DNA of 37,122 nucleotides, taken from Moorena sp. SS36440bin_2. GTDB lineage: Bacteria; Cyanobacteriota; Cyanobacteriia; Cyanobacteriales; Coleofasciculaceae. The stretch is from the NCBI GenBank assembly GCA_011524395.1, contig WTKN01000095.1, forward strand, positions 26,694 to 63,815, in the 5' to 3' direction. The position numbers and the translations under genes are program-made. Position 1 is the first letter of the stretch; each line of letters begins with the position of its first letter. The notes beneath the pieces were generated by a model that did no database searches, had not been told where the DNA came from, and was given only the letters and a program-made list of their open reading frames with translations. Positions 1-9,018 of this stretch are shown one piece after another.

Positions 1-1
1 C

Positions 2-1423
2 CTAGAAGCAGAGATTACTAATACTAATAGTAGTCAATCACCGGCACAATCGGAAGCACAGCTAGTTACCAGTAAATCCTCTAACTCTAGACTAGAAGCT
101 GAAGCTGAGATTAAACAACTTGAGGAAGGCTTCACCTATGCCTTTGAAAAACATCTAGGCATTAGCAACATTCCTATAGTTACCCGGTCAGAAGCCCAAG
201 CTCACCTGGGCAAAATTGAAAATATTACTGGACTCAAACCTGCCCTAATTTACCTGTTCTTTAAACCGGAAGTTAAATCTGAAACTACTAAGATTAATCC
301 AGTTAATTCCAAGAAATTGACGTCAACAAAACTGGAACGAGAGACAACTAAAAATCGTAAAAATACGGGGTGGCACTGGGAAGAAAATCTCAATACACAG
401 CTCGAATTACTAGTCGTTACGGCTTCGGGAACAGTAATTCGAAAACAGGTACAGGGAGCAACGCGATCGCAAGTTCTTTATGTTGCTCGGGCATTTCATA
501 AGAGTATCGCCAATCTCGAAAGTGCAAATGTCTACCTACCGTTGGCTCAGCAGTTGTATCGTTGGTTGATTGCTCCGGTAGAGCAGGAGCTAAAAGCCCA
601 AAAAATAAATAATCTTGCCTTTATCATGGACGTTGGTTTGCGCTCCTTACCCATGGCAGCACTCCATGATGGCACTGGGTTTCTTGTAGAACGATATAGC
701 CTTGGTTTAATGCCAACTCTATCATTAACCAACATGAACTATGTAGACATTAGGCAATTTCAAGTCTTGGCCATGGGAGCATCCCACTTTAAGAACAAAA
801 ACCCATTACCAGCCGTTCCTGTAGAGTTATCGATGGTTACAGAAAAACTGTGGTCAGGAAAGGCATTACTTAACGAAGCGTTCACTGTAGCAAATTTGAG
901 AAAAGCTCGTGCCTCACAACCCTTTGGCATCGTTCATTTGGCTACCCATAGTGAATTCCTAGCCGGTAAGCCGAGTAATTCCTACATCCAGCTGTGGGAT
1001 ACCAAACTGCAACTTAACCAGCTGCATAAACTAGGCTTAAATAAGCCTAAGGTAGAGTTGTTGGTCTTAAGTGCCTGTCGTACTGCCTTAGGAGACGAGC
1101 AAGCCGAATTAGGATTTGCCGGTCTAGCAGTGCTAGCGGGGGTCAAGTCCGCATTGGGAAGTCTCTGGTATGTCAGCGATGAGGGTACCCTGGGGCTAAT
1201 GACAACGTTTTACGAAAAATTACAGCAAGTCCCAGTGAAAGCCGAGGCTATACGGAAAGCTCAGTTAAATTTGCTCAGGGGTACAGTCCGTCTGGAGGGA
1301 GGGCAGTTGGTAACGGATCAGGGCAGTTTTCCTTTACCACCAGGGTTAGCCAAGTTGGCAGATGTGGAGTTACGACATCCCTACTATTGGAGCGCTTTTA
1401 CCCTAATTGGCAACCCTTGGTAA
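2..1423 (+). CDS. CHAT-domain protein, 5' end cut by window
   Basis: The frame is open from base 2 of the window, well upstream of the first possible TTG start at 317, so the gene begins outside the window. The C-terminal part is a CHAT domain, a caspase-like protease fold. The likely catalytic His lies in HLATHSEF (about 932-955) and the catalytic Cys in LSACRTALGD (about 1064-1093), followed by the typical GFAGLAVLAGVKSALGSLW segment. The visible N-terminal part is polar and Glu/Ser-rich; no TPR repeats are visible here, although many cyanobacterial CHAT proteins carry them upstream of this domain. The family includes proteases activated by partner proteins, so a role in regulated proteolysis or defence is possible but not shown. 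A kinase-like gene follows 178 nt downstream on the same strand. The domain call is secure; the substrate is unknown. Confidence 0.88.
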   Translation, partial: LEAEITNTNSSQSPAQSEAQLVTSKSSNSRLEAEAEIKQLEEGFTYAFEKHLGISNIPIVTRSEAQAHLGKIENITGLKPALIYLFFKPEVKSETTKINPVNSKKLTSTKLERETTKNRKNTGWHWEENLNTQLELLVVTASGTVIRKQVQGATRSQVLYVARAFHKSIANLESANVYLPLAQQLYRWLIAPVEQELKAQKINNLAFIMDVGLRSLPMAALHDGTGFLVERYSLGLMPTLSLTNMNYVDIRQFQVLAMGASHFKNKNPLPAVPVELSMVTEKLWSGKALLNEAFTVANLRKARASQPFGIVHLATHSEFLAGKPSNSYIQLWDTKLQLNQLHKLGLNKPKVELLVLSACRTALGDEQAELGFAGLAVLAGVKSALGSLWYVSDEGTLGLMTTFYEKLQQVPVKAEAIRKAQLNLLRGTVRLEGGQLVTDQGSFPLPPGLAKLADVELRHPYYWSAFTLIGNPW

Positions 1424-1601
1424 TGTTTGATCCTGATTAACAAGTCCTGCTACAGAATAATTAAGCTGAATAATTTAGGTAATAGTTATCCTGGTTTTTC
1501 CTTGATGTTTGATTGTTAGAAAGCAAGGAACGAAACCTAGGTAGTGTCAACCATTCTGTACCACTTAAGGTTAGCATAGGTGGGAGTTGAACTGAACTTT
1601 C

Positions 1602-2894
1602 ATGGACTTAAAGGCAGGCACAGTCTTGCACAACGGCAAATATGTGATTCATAGCCAGCTAGGTAAAGGTGTATTTAGCATCACCTACCTAGCCATCAAC
1701 GCTGAGTCTGGTCAAACTGTCGTGATCAAAACCCTCAGCGACAATCTGTGCCACCATCCTCATGGTGACCAGTTCAAGCGGCAATTTATTGCCCTTGGTA
1801 GGCTCTTGAGCGGCTGTCAGCATCAGCATTTAGTCAGGGTAATCGAATCCTTTGAAGCTGCAGGACGGCCTTACCTAGTCATGGAATATATTCCAGGGCA
1901 GACCCTAGCTGAACTCATCCAAGCCAATTTGGTTCCAGAAGCCCAAGCTATTACATACATTCGTCAAATTGGCGATGCCCTGAGCATATTACATCAAAAG
2001 GGTTTGCTGCATCTAGATGTTAGACCGGAAAATATCATTCTGCGTCAAGATACCGATAAACTAGTGCTATGTGAGTTTGGTATTACTAGTCAACTCACCC
2101 TAGGAGTCAGGCAAACCCACGCCAGTTTAATTGCTGCTGGGTATAGTGCCCCCGAACAGTACGTTTCTAAAGGGCAACTTTCCCAGGCAACCGATGTTTA
2201 TTCCTTAACCGCAACCTTTTACTGCTTGCTTACTGGAACCCCACCTTTACCTGCACCAGTCAGGGAAGTATTGCATGCCCAGGAAGGTTTCTATATTCTT
2301 TTCCTGCCGGACTTACCACCATGTCCACAAAACCTAACTCCAGTAGTTAAACAAGCAGTTTGGCGTGGCTTGCACATGGTCACCAATCAACGTCCTCAAA
2401 CCGTAGAAGCTTGGTTATCGCTGCTGCCAACTCAGGAAAAAGTTCCTCAAAGCAGTTCTCAGTTGAAAGTGCTGAGTCCTCAGCAAAAGTCATTAATTGC
2501 CCCAAAACTGAGGACTCAGACGACCTCGAAACTGAACACTAATCCTTCGAAACTGAGCATTAAGACATCAAATATTAGGACTAATCCTTCACAACTGAGT
2601 ACTAATCCTTCACAACTGAGTACTAATCCTTCAAAACTGAGCACTCAGACCTTAGCTGTTCTCAAAACTGTCCACGCCAAGCTCAAAACTCAAACCTCAA
2701 AACTCAAAACTACCAAAGCTGGATTTCCACTGAAAGCCCTACTGATGACTGGTGCCCTTGCGGCCTCAGCCGGATTAGGATTTGGTTTCGCACTGCGAAT
2801 TAACTCTCAAAAAGAACCTGGTTCTACCATCTTCCACACCGATCAATCCTTCCCTCCTCGCAGCAATTGGCCTTTGTCAGAACCCCAACTCTGA
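1602..2894 (+). CDS. Ser/Thr protein kinase-like membrane protein with non-canonical HRD/DFG motifs
   Basis: This 430-residue protein has a Hanks-type kinase domain at about residues 12-275. Visible elements are a degenerate Gly loop (LGKGVFSITYLA), the beta-3 Lys in VVIKT, a catalytic-loop equivalent HLDVRPENI and the APE motif in SAPEQYV. Two motifs are unusual. HRD reads HLD, keeping the catalytic Asp but with Arg replacing the usual Lys after it. DFG reads EFG, so the Mg-binding Asp is Glu. It could be a weakly active kinase or a pseudokinase. A Ser/Thr/Lys-rich linker (about residues 285-370) includes three 7-residue repeats. A hydrophobic segment near residues 375-398 should anchor it, placing the kinase domain in the cytoplasm. 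It follows the CHAT gene and may act with it, but no operon evidence is decisive. Confidence 0.85.
   Translation: MDLKAGTVLHNGKYVIHSQLGKGVFSITYLAINAESGQTVVIKTLSDNLCHHPHGDQFKRQFIALGRLLSGCQHQHLVRVIESFEAAGRPYLVMEYIPGQTLAELIQANLVPEAQAITYIRQIGDALSILHQKGLLHLDVRPENIILRQDTDKLVLCEFGITSQLTLGVRQTHASLIAAGYSAPEQYVSKGQLSQATDVYSLTATFYCLLTGTPPLPAPVREVLHAQEGFYILFLPDLPPCPQNLTPVVKQAVWRGLHMVTNQRPQTVEAWLSLLPTQEKVPQSSSQLKVLSPQQKSLIAPKLRTQTTSKLNTNPSKLSIKTSNIRTNPSQLSTNPSQLSTNPSKLSTQTLAVLKTVHAKLKTQTSKLKTTKAGFPLKALLMTGALAASAGLGFGFALRINSQKEPGSTIFHTDQSFPPRSNWPLSEPQL
2580..2642 (+). repeat. 21-bp tandem repeat inside the kinase-like gene
   Basis: Three consecutive 21-bp units (2580-2600, 2601-2621, 2622-2642) encode TNPSQLS-type heptads in the linker between kinase domain and membrane segment. 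Related, more diverged units lie on both sides. Because the unit is a multiple of three, copy-number change would alter linker length without shifting the frame. Confidence 0.85.
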
Positions 2895-3186
2895 AACACC
2901 TTCAACATCATCAAGGTGCTTTATTAATATTCATACTTACACAGGACTGACCCCGAACTCGCCACCAAACGCGCTTAATCAGTAGTAGGGCTACGAATAA
3001 AAAGTTAGTGCCTAAGTCCTGTGAGATTTAAATACATAAAGTGATATAATGAAATTTTTTTAAATTGAAAGCACATGGTAGATGTGAAAAACTGAGGATA
3101 TACGAGACAAGTAACTAGATTTGAATTCACTCATAATTTTGGGCAAGTACGTTATAATTTGTAACGTAAGCTAAAGAAACTTATCA

Positions 3187-3531
3187 ATGAGTAACTCTGT
3201 AATTCATGCCTTTTTTCTGGGTAGGGCTGCAGCTCAAGCCATTAATCGGCAGCTCGAGGATGCTCTGACCAATGCCCTGAGTGAGTTAGGCAAGTTTGAC
3301 GCTGAGCAGCGTGAGCGACTGCGGCACTTTACCGAGCAGGTAATAGAAAGTGCCAATCGCGATGCCGGAGCAGAAGCTGATTCTACTAGTAGTAACACAG
3401 CTAGTAACACAGCTAGTAACAAAGGGAAAACAGGATCAAAGCCAGCTGATTTGCAAGCCATGATTGATGAGCTGCGAGCAGAAATTGCCAGCTTGCGTAC
3501 GGAATTAAAAAACTATCGCAAGCAATCTTGA
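3187..3531 (+). CDS. Conserved cyanobacterial small coiled-coil protein, function unknown
   Basis: This 114-residue protein starts at an ATG preceded by AT-rich sequence. Residues 1-55 are predicted by eye to be helical and moderately amphipathic (FFLGRAAAQAINRQLEDAL). Residues 60-85 are a low-complexity Ser/Thr/Asn linker with the short repeat SNTA. Residues 85-114 form a charged heptad-like helix (MIDELRAEIASLRTELKN) typical of a coiled coil. No catalytic motif or signal peptide is visible. I believe short proteins of this shape are widespread in cyanobacteria, but I cannot name a confirmed function. It stands alone between the kinase-like gene and the ABC1 kinase gene. Confidence 0.7.
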   Translation: MSNSVIHAFFLGRAAAQAINRQLEDALTNALSELGKFDAEQRERLRHFTEQVIESANRDAGAEADSTSSNTASNTASNKGKTGSKPADLQAMIDELRAEIASLRTELKNYRKQS

Positions 3532-3649
3532 TCAGATTTATCGTTACTACCCTGGAGTATATACAAAAGGGACTAGTTTCGATACTTTTTAATAATATTT
3601 TTTTAATAACCTCCTATTAATCTGATAAAAACCTTACAGATAAATCCGA

Positions 3650-5407
3650 GTGTCTGCTCTTTCTCAAAACTCTATTAACCTTACACTAAATCAGGAACGC
3701 AATGTGTCTAGGCAAAGTTCTATAGGTAAGCCATACAGCGAAAAAGCTTATCGGTGGAATCAAGAAAATTACTCCCGTCAAAGGCGTTTTCTTGATATTT
3801 GGCGTTTTGTTTTGACCCTCATCACTGGGTTGTGGCTTGATGGTAAACCTTGGAGTTATCGGGGAGGATATACAGAGCAAAAGCACGCATATAGACGGAA
3901 AACACAAGCTATCTGGATTCGAGATACATTCTTAGATCTAGGACCAACGTTTATCAAAGTTGGACAGTTATTCTCCACCCGTGCTGATATATTCCCCAGT
4001 GAGTATGTAGAAGAACTGAGCAAACTACAAGACCGGGTTCCTGCCTTTAGTTACGAGCAAGTTGAGCAGATAATCCAGGAAGATTTAGGCAAGCCCATCA
4101 AGGAACTGTTCAGTGCTTTTGACCCAATTCCTCTGGCGGCGGCTAGCTTAGGGCAAGTTCACAAAGCTCAACTTCGCAGTGGTGAAGAGGTAGCGATTAA
4201 GATCCAAAGACCAGGATTAAAAAAACTGTTTACCATTGATTTACAAATTCTCAAGGGGATCGCCTATTACTTTCAAAACCATCCAGACTGGGGGCGTGGT
4301 CGGGACTGGAGCGGGATTTATGAGGAGTGCTGTCGTATTCTTTGGGAAGAAATTGATTATCTTAATGAAGGCCGAAATGCAGATACGTTTCGGCGCAACT
4401 TCCGTAAGTATGACTGGGTGAAGGTACCCCGTGTCTACTGGCGCTATACCTCATCACGAGTTTTGACCCTAGAGTTTTTACCAGGGATTAAGATTAGTAG
4501 TTACGAAGCTCTAGAAGCAGCTGGTCTAGACCGCAAATTAATCGCTCGTCTGGGAGCAGAAGCTTACCTACAGCAGTTGCTAAATGATGGCTTCTTCCAT
4601 GCTGACCCCCATCCGGGAAATATTGCGGTTAGTCATCAGGGTTCCCTGATATTTTACGACTTTGGCATGATGGGGCAGATTAAGGCCAATGTGCGCGAGC
4701 AACTTATGGAAACCCTGTTTGGCATTGCCCAAAAAGACGGCGACCGAGTGGTGACTTCCCTAATTGAACTGGGTGCGCTCTCACCAGTGAGTGATATGGG
4801 ACCGGTAAGGCGCTCAGTTCAGTATATGCTGGATAATTTCATGGATAAGCCCTTTGAGGATCAATCGATCACTAACATCAGCGATGACCTCTACGAAATT
4901 GCCTATGGCCAGCCTTTTCGATTCCCAGCAACGTTCACATTTGTGATGCGAGCCTTTTCTACACTGGAAGGAGTGGGTAAAGGCTTAGACCCCGAATTTA
5001 ATTTTATGGAAGTTGCAAAACCCTTCGCACTAGAGATTATGACCAACGGCAACACTCCCGACAACAATAGCTTTATTAATGAACTGGGACGCCAAGCCGC
5101 ACAGATGAGTAGTACAGCATTAGGTTTGCCCCAACGCATTGAAAGTACTATTGAAAAATTAGAAAGAGGAGACCTGCGCATTCGAGTGCGCTCTATTGAA
5201 TCAGACCGGGTTTTACGACGGCTGAGTGGTATTCAGTTGGGAACCAACTATACTTTATTAATCAGTGCCTTCACCCTTTCGGCTACTATTTTATTTGTAA
5301 ATGGTAATGTCCTACTAGCTTTGGTAGTCGTTTTGGTGGCAACTGTGTTAGGATTCGCCTTAATTAGGTTGCTCCGACGGCTTGACCGGTTTGATCGGAT
5401 GTTGTAG
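3650..5407 (+). CDS. ABC1/AarF (UbiB-like) atypical kinase
   Basis: This 585-residue protein begins at a GTG and is a clear ABC1/ADCK/UbiB family member. The family-specific KxGQ motif is in FIKVGQLFSTRADIFP (about residues 101-116), the Ala-rich AAASLGQVHKA loop that replaces the normal Gly loop is near residue 163, and the nucleotide-binding Lys is in VAIKIQRPG. The catalytic-loop equivalent HADPHPGN is near residue 316 and the metal-binding DFG in YDFGMMG near 336. Two C-terminal hydrophobic segments (about residues 530-575) should place it at a membrane. Relatives support quinone or prenyl-lipid metabolism and plastoglobule function; the specific substrate here is not inferable. It lies 219 nt upstream of a PP2C phosphatase gene on the same strand. 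Confidence 0.95.
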   Translation: MSALSQNSINLTLNQERNVSRQSSIGKPYSEKAYRWNQENYSRQRRFLDIWRFVLTLITGLWLDGKPWSYRGGYTEQKHAYRRKTQAIWIRDTFLDLGPTFIKVGQLFSTRADIFPSEYVEELSKLQDRVPAFSYEQVEQIIQEDLGKPIKELFSAFDPIPLAAASLGQVHKAQLRSGEEVAIKIQRPGLKKLFTIDLQILKGIAYYFQNHPDWGRGRDWSGIYEECCRILWEEIDYLNEGRNADTFRRNFRKYDWVKVPRVYWRYTSSRVLTLEFLPGIKISSYEALEAAGLDRKLIARLGAEAYLQQLLNDGFFHADPHPGNIAVSHQGSLIFYDFGMMGQIKANVREQLMETLFGIAQKDGDRVVTSLIELGALSPVSDMGPVRRSVQYMLDNFMDKPFEDQSITNISDDLYEIAYGQPFRFPATFTFVMRAFSTLEGVGKGLDPEFNFMEVAKPFALEIMTNGNTPDNNSFINELGRQAAQMSSTALGLPQRIESTIEKLERGDLRIRVRSIESDRVLRRLSGIQLGTNYTLLISAFTLSATILFVNGNVLLALVVVLVATVLGFALIRLLRRLDRFDRML

Positions 5408-5629
5408 TTGTTGTAAAGTCGTAATAACTCCTTATCCCACGATATATCCACTTTAGTAGCAAGTACTAGGAGGCTAAATCGTTGGATATTTCGGCATTTA
5501 TCCGGACATCTTTGGACATTTCCTGAATTAACCTGAATCAGGTCGATAATAATCATGTTTCTATCCATCAAAATCAAACTGAAGCTCACGGACGAGCAGA
5601 AAGCATCAAGCCAGTAAACAACCGATGTG

Positions 5630-6373
5630 ATGAAAAGTTTCTTCGCCGGTATTACAGATACGGGCTTACTACGTACAGTTAACCAAGATCACTACTACAT
5701 GGACCCGGACGGTCGCTTCTTTATTGTTGCTGACGGTATGGGTGGTCATGCCGGTGGACAAGAGGCAAGTAAAATTGCCACTGAGGCGATTAAGACTTAT
5801 TTGAAGAAAGATTGGAACTCTCAAACCCCTTCTGATGAGTTACTAGAACAAGGGATCTATCAAGCCAATCAGGCTATCCTCAACGATCAGCAAACTCATC
5901 CAGAACGGTCAGATATGGGAACCACTGCTGTAGTGGTGATGTTCCGTCAAGATCAGTGTTGGTTTTCTCATGTAGGAGATTCTCGCCTCTATCGGTTCCG
6001 GAATTCTAAGTTAGAGAAGATTACAGAAGACCACACCTGGGTAGCCAGAGCTGTTAAGTTGGGAGAACTGACAGCTAAACAGGCTCGGATGCATCCCTGG
6101 CGTCATGTTCTGTCTCAATGTCTAGGCAGAAAGGACTTACCTAAAGTTGATGTCCATCCGATAGAGGTTAAATTATGCGATCGCCTTTTGCTTTGTAGCG
6201 ATGGACTTACCGAAGAACTTTCCGATGAATTGATTGCTTCCTCTCTCCAAGAGAGTTCAAGTATTGATCAGGCTCTGGTTATGCTTGTTGAAGCGGCTAA
6301 AAACCAAGGCGGTAGGGATAACATTACTGTGGTTATTGTAGAGATTGGGGAAAGGATGAAAGGTGTTGGATGA
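5630..6373 (+). CDS. PP2C-family Ser/Thr phosphatase (Stp1/PrpC type)
   Basis: About 247 residues, a compact single-domain PPM phosphatase. Metal- and phosphate-binding motifs are in order: TVNQDHYYMDPDGRFFIVAD near the start, then GMGGHAGG, MGTTAVVVMF, SHVGDSRLYRFR, LLLCSDGLTEEL and GGRDNITVVIVE at the end. These match the bacterial Stp1/PrpC class that reverses Hanks-kinase phosphorylation. A GTG at 5627 directly precedes the ATG at 5630; I chose the ATG. No membrane segment is present, so it is cytoplasmic. The kinase-like gene at 1602-2894 is a possible physiological counterpart, but that link is inference. Confidence 0.95.
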   Translation: MKSFFAGITDTGLLRTVNQDHYYMDPDGRFFIVADGMGGHAGGQEASKIATEAIKTYLKKDWNSQTPSDELLEQGIYQANQAILNDQQTHPERSDMGTTAVVVMFRQDQCWFSHVGDSRLYRFRNSKLEKITEDHTWVARAVKLGELTAKQARMHPWRHVLSQCLGRKDLPKVDVHPIEVKLCDRLLLCSDGLTEELSDELIASSLQESSSIDQALVMLVEAAKNQGGRDNITVVIVEIGERMKGVG

Positions 6374-6437
6374 ACGGTGTTGGGTGAAGGTGCGTGATTA
6401 ACACACCCTACAGGTAGAGTTATTTCGTAAATATAGC

Positions 6438-7391
6438 TTGGATATACCAGTTACTAGCACTGAGGTAAAACAGAAAGCTCGCTCCCTGGGCTTTCATAAG
6501 GTAGGAATTGCAGCTGTGGATGTTGATCATCATGACTCAGCAGAGCAAAACTTGAACGCTTGGCTAGCGTTAGGGTATCAAGCAGACATGGCTTGGATGG
6601 CAAATCCTCGACGCTTAGATATTCGTGCCTGTATGCCAGAGGTGGAGTCAGTAATTTGTGTTGCTCTCAACTACTACACCCCTCACAAGCGTCCCGAAAG
6701 CCCTGAGTATGGTAAAATTTCCCGTTATGGTTGGGGCAGAGATTACCACAAGGTCATGCATAAAAAATTGAAGGAATTGATCTTTTGGTTACAAGCACAA
6801 GCAAAAGAAATCCAGGTGCGTTACTATGCTGATACAGGGCCAGTACAAGATAAAGTCTGGGCGCAGCGCTCAGGTATTGGTTGGATTGCTAAAAATGGTA
6901 ATGTAATTACGCGGGAGTATGGCAGTTGGGTATTTTTAGGGGAAGTGTTGACTAACCTAGCCTTGACCCCAGATACCCCTCACACTTCACACTGTGGTAG
7001 CTGTACCCGCTGTATTCAAGCCTGTCCAACGGGTGCTATTACCAAACCCTTTGTCGTTGATGCCAACCGCTGCATCGCCTATCATACCATTGAGAATCGG
7101 GCTGCAAACTTGCCGGAATCGATTAAACCCCATTTAGAAGGCTGGGTTGCTGGTTGTGACATCTGTCAAGATGTTTGCCCCTGGAACCAACGTTTTGCAA
7201 AAGAAACTGATGTGGTAGAGTTTCAGCCCTACCCTGAGAATGTGGCTCCTCGACTCACGGAATTAGCTACTATATCTGATCAGGAGTGGAGTCGAAGGTT
7301 TCCAGCTTCGGCGCTGCGGCGTATTAAGCCAAATATGCTACGGCGCAATGCCCAAGCTAATATTGATGCATCTCAAAAATCGGTTGACTAG
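6438..7391 (+). CDS. queG: Epoxyqueuosine reductase QueG
   Basis: This 317-residue protein uses a TTG start. It catalyses the last step of queuosine biosynthesis, reducing epoxyqueuosine to queuosine in the tRNA wobble position with cobalamin and two [4Fe-4S] clusters. Sequence support: the N-terminal KARSLGFHKVGIA segment, the conserved RYAD-type YYADTGPVQDKVWAQRSGIGWIAKN region (about 130-155), and two ferredoxin-like Cys sets, CGSCTRCIQACPTGA (about 185-200) and CDICQDVCPWN (about 240-250). The length matches the shorter QueG form lacking the extended C-terminal HEAT region of the E. coli enzyme. It follows the phosphatase gene by 64 nt, so co-transcription is possible. Confidence 0.95.
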   Translation: MDIPVTSTEVKQKARSLGFHKVGIAAVDVDHHDSAEQNLNAWLALGYQADMAWMANPRRLDIRACMPEVESVICVALNYYTPHKRPESPEYGKISRYGWGRDYHKVMHKKLKELIFWLQAQAKEIQVRYYADTGPVQDKVWAQRSGIGWIAKNGNVITREYGSWVFLGEVLTNLALTPDTPHTSHCGSCTRCIQACPTGAITKPFVVDANRCIAYHTIENRAANLPESIKPHLEGWVAGCDICQDVCPWNQRFAKETDVVEFQPYPENVAPRLTELATISDQEWSRRFPASALRRIKPNMLRRNAQANIDASQKSVD

Positions 7392-7419
7392 TCTGACTAG
7401 TCGTTGATTACTTCGGTGG

Positions 7420-7465
7420 CGAATTGCGAATTGCGAATTGCAAATTGTTAATTGTTAATTGCTCA
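7420..7465 (+). repeat. AATTGC/AATTGTT short tandem repeat upstream of HAD gene
   Basis: Three GAATTGC units followed by CAAATTGTT and AATTGTT copies form a 7-bp periodic tract directly before the ATG at 7466. Such heptameric tracts are common between cyanobacterial genes. Confidence 0.7.
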
Positions 7466-8137
7466 ATGAGTGTAAAAGTAATTCTTTTTGATTTTGATGG
7501 GACTCTGGCTGATACCCTTACTGCCATTGTCAAGATTAGTAATAGCTTAGCGGAAGAATTTGGATATCAGCCCACATCAACTGAAAAATTGGAGCAAATT
7601 AGACATTTAAGCTCTAGGGAAATTATTAAGCAATCGGGTATTTCGAGGTTTAAAATCCCGTTTTTGTTGAAAAAGGTGCAAAAAGGATTGCGCGAAGATA
7701 TTAAAAGTTTAACTCCTATTCCTGGAATAATAGACGTTTTAAATGATTTGAAATCTGAAGGTTACCAATTAGGGATATTGACATCTAACTCAGCAGATAA
7801 CGTTAACCTTTTCCTGGAAAATAATTCTTGGGTCAAGCTTTTTGATTTTGTTGACTCAGGAAGTCCTATCTTGGGAAAAGAGAAAGTTATTCGTAAATTC
7901 CTCAAAAAACATAATTTAAATCCTGCTGATGTGATCTATGTGGGAGATGAAACTAGGGATATTGAGGCAGCTAATAAAAATACTATTAAAGTAGTTGCTG
8001 TGAGTTGGGGATTTAATTATAAAGAAGTCCTAGCTCAATATCAACCCGATTTTTTGATCGACGAACCCCAGGAGCTATCTGAAGTAGTATCTAATTTAGA
8101 ACAATCAAAATTTCAATCAAAAGTAGTTTGTTATTAG
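7466..8137 (+). CDS. HAD-superfamily phosphatase (phosphoglycolate phosphatase-like)
   Basis: The protein from the ATG at 7466 is 223 residues. A longer frame from a TTG at 7424 would translate a GAATTGC-type tandem repeat, so I reject that start. HAD motif I is the nucleophile block FDFDGTLADT near the N-terminus, motif II is LGILTSNS, motif III the Lys of LGKEKVI, and motif IV is YVGDETRDIEAA. An alpha-helical cap follows motif I, as in subclass I (Gph-like) enzymes. It probably hydrolyses a small phosphorylated metabolite; substrate unknown. Codon use is AT-richer than its neighbours. Confidence 0.88.
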   Translation: MSVKVILFDFDGTLADTLTAIVKISNSLAEEFGYQPTSTEKLEQIRHLSSREIIKQSGISRFKIPFLLKKVQKGLREDIKSLTPIPGIIDVLNDLKSEGYQLGILTSNSADNVNLFLENNSWVKLFDFVDSGSPILGKEKVIRKFLKKHNLNPADVIYVGDETRDIEAANKNTIKVVAVSWGFNYKEVLAQYQPDFLIDEPQELSEVVSNLEQSKFQSKVVCY

Positions 8138-8697
8138 TAAATATTTACTTATTACTTATTACTTGTTAATTTACCAATGATAATTTAAGTAATGACAATT
8201 TGATATCAGCCCATTTTAAATCACATTTTGTACTACTACTAATAGTCCGCCAGGGATGAAAATCCCAGCGCAACCATTTAGTCCTCTTGAGAGGACTAAA
8301 TGGTTGTCGGATGAAGATTATAGTCTATCTATAACCAATCCAATAGGTTGTAGATAGCCAGGTTATCTAAGAATTTTATTGGCTTGTATTATCCTTATTT
8401 TTATCTGAATTATCGATTATTTTACCCATAAATTGATACCGTAACCAGCTATAGCTCAAAAGACTATGGTCAACTAAAAATCCTTACTGCTATAAATCAT
8501 ATACTGATCATTTTGTCAACTTCTATAAATCTCCACTACACCTGACACTCAGTCTTAACAGACAAGCTTGATGCGTAAGTCCTGAAATTAACCAATTGCC
8601 GTTGTTCGATAAAAGTTGAATTAAATCGTCAATTTAAGCTGAAAAATTCAATTTGAGTGGAAAATAGGAATATAGAGCAGGATTAGCGAAGAGCAAC
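8138..8697. other. 560-bp intergenic region with hairpins, no gene seen
   Basis: No convincing ORF is present. It contains two adjacent hairpins at 8254-8306 (listed separately) and a TGCGTAAGTCCTG stretch at 8572-8584, which also forms one end of the palindromic element inserted in the large gene near 29370. The remainder is AT-rich and may hold the promoter of the downstream small gene. Confidence 0.6.
8254..8306. repeat. Two adjacent hairpins, IS200/IS605-end-like
   Basis: GGGAT-gaaa-ATCCC (8254-8267) is followed within a few bases by a near-perfect 36-bp palindrome (8271-8306) with arms CAACCATTTAGTCCTC and GAGGACTAAATGGTTG. No T tract follows, so a simple terminator is unlikely. The arrangement next to TACTACTACTAATAGTCCGCC resembles subterminal hairpins of IS200/IS605-type elements as I remember them, but no transposase gene is here. 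The structure is seen directly; the identity is inference. Confidence 0.5.
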
Positions 8698-9018
8698 GTG
8701 AAATATTTCTTTTTATCGGAAGGCTGGGTAGTTGGGCGCGTTTGGGAGTTTGGAGGTCTTTGGAACGAAAACGCTTGGCGACGCCTGCCAGAAATTAAGC
8801 AAATGAACCTTTCTATCCTAGAGCAAGGAGAAAAATTGTGGCTCTATCAGGTTGAAGACCTTGTGGTTATGCTTGAAGTCAAACCCATGCCTGACACCTC
8901 ACCTGAGTCAGCAAAAACTATTGGTCAAGTTGTCCTAAAACGCTTGATCACTGCTGAGCAAGTTCTGGAGCGCTTAGCGATGACACATACTGAAATCATG
9001 GTAGCGGGCAAAGGTTAA
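8698..9018 (+). CDS. Small conserved-looking protein of unknown function
   Basis: 106 residues from a GTG start. The N-terminal half is aromatic-rich (FFLSEGWVVGRVWEFGGLWNE) and contains no signal peptide or obvious membrane segment. The C-terminal half looks like an amphipathic helix (ITAEQVLERLAMTHTEIM). I recognise no domain. It has typical coding composition and a clean frame in an otherwise gene-poor 1.7-kb stretch upstream of psbB. Confidence 0.6.
   Translation: MKYFFLSEGWVVGRVWEFGGLWNENAWRRLPEIKQMNLSILEQGEKLWLYQVEDLVVMLEVKPMPDTSPESAKTIGQVVLKRLITAEQVLERLAMTHTEIMVAGKG

Noticed and set aside
2940-3023. 9-bp inverted pair CACAGGACT/AGTCCTGTG in the gap after the kinase-like gene
   Set aside because: It resembles the ends of the 112-bp element, but the interior is unrelated and the match is short; not enough to call a mobile element.
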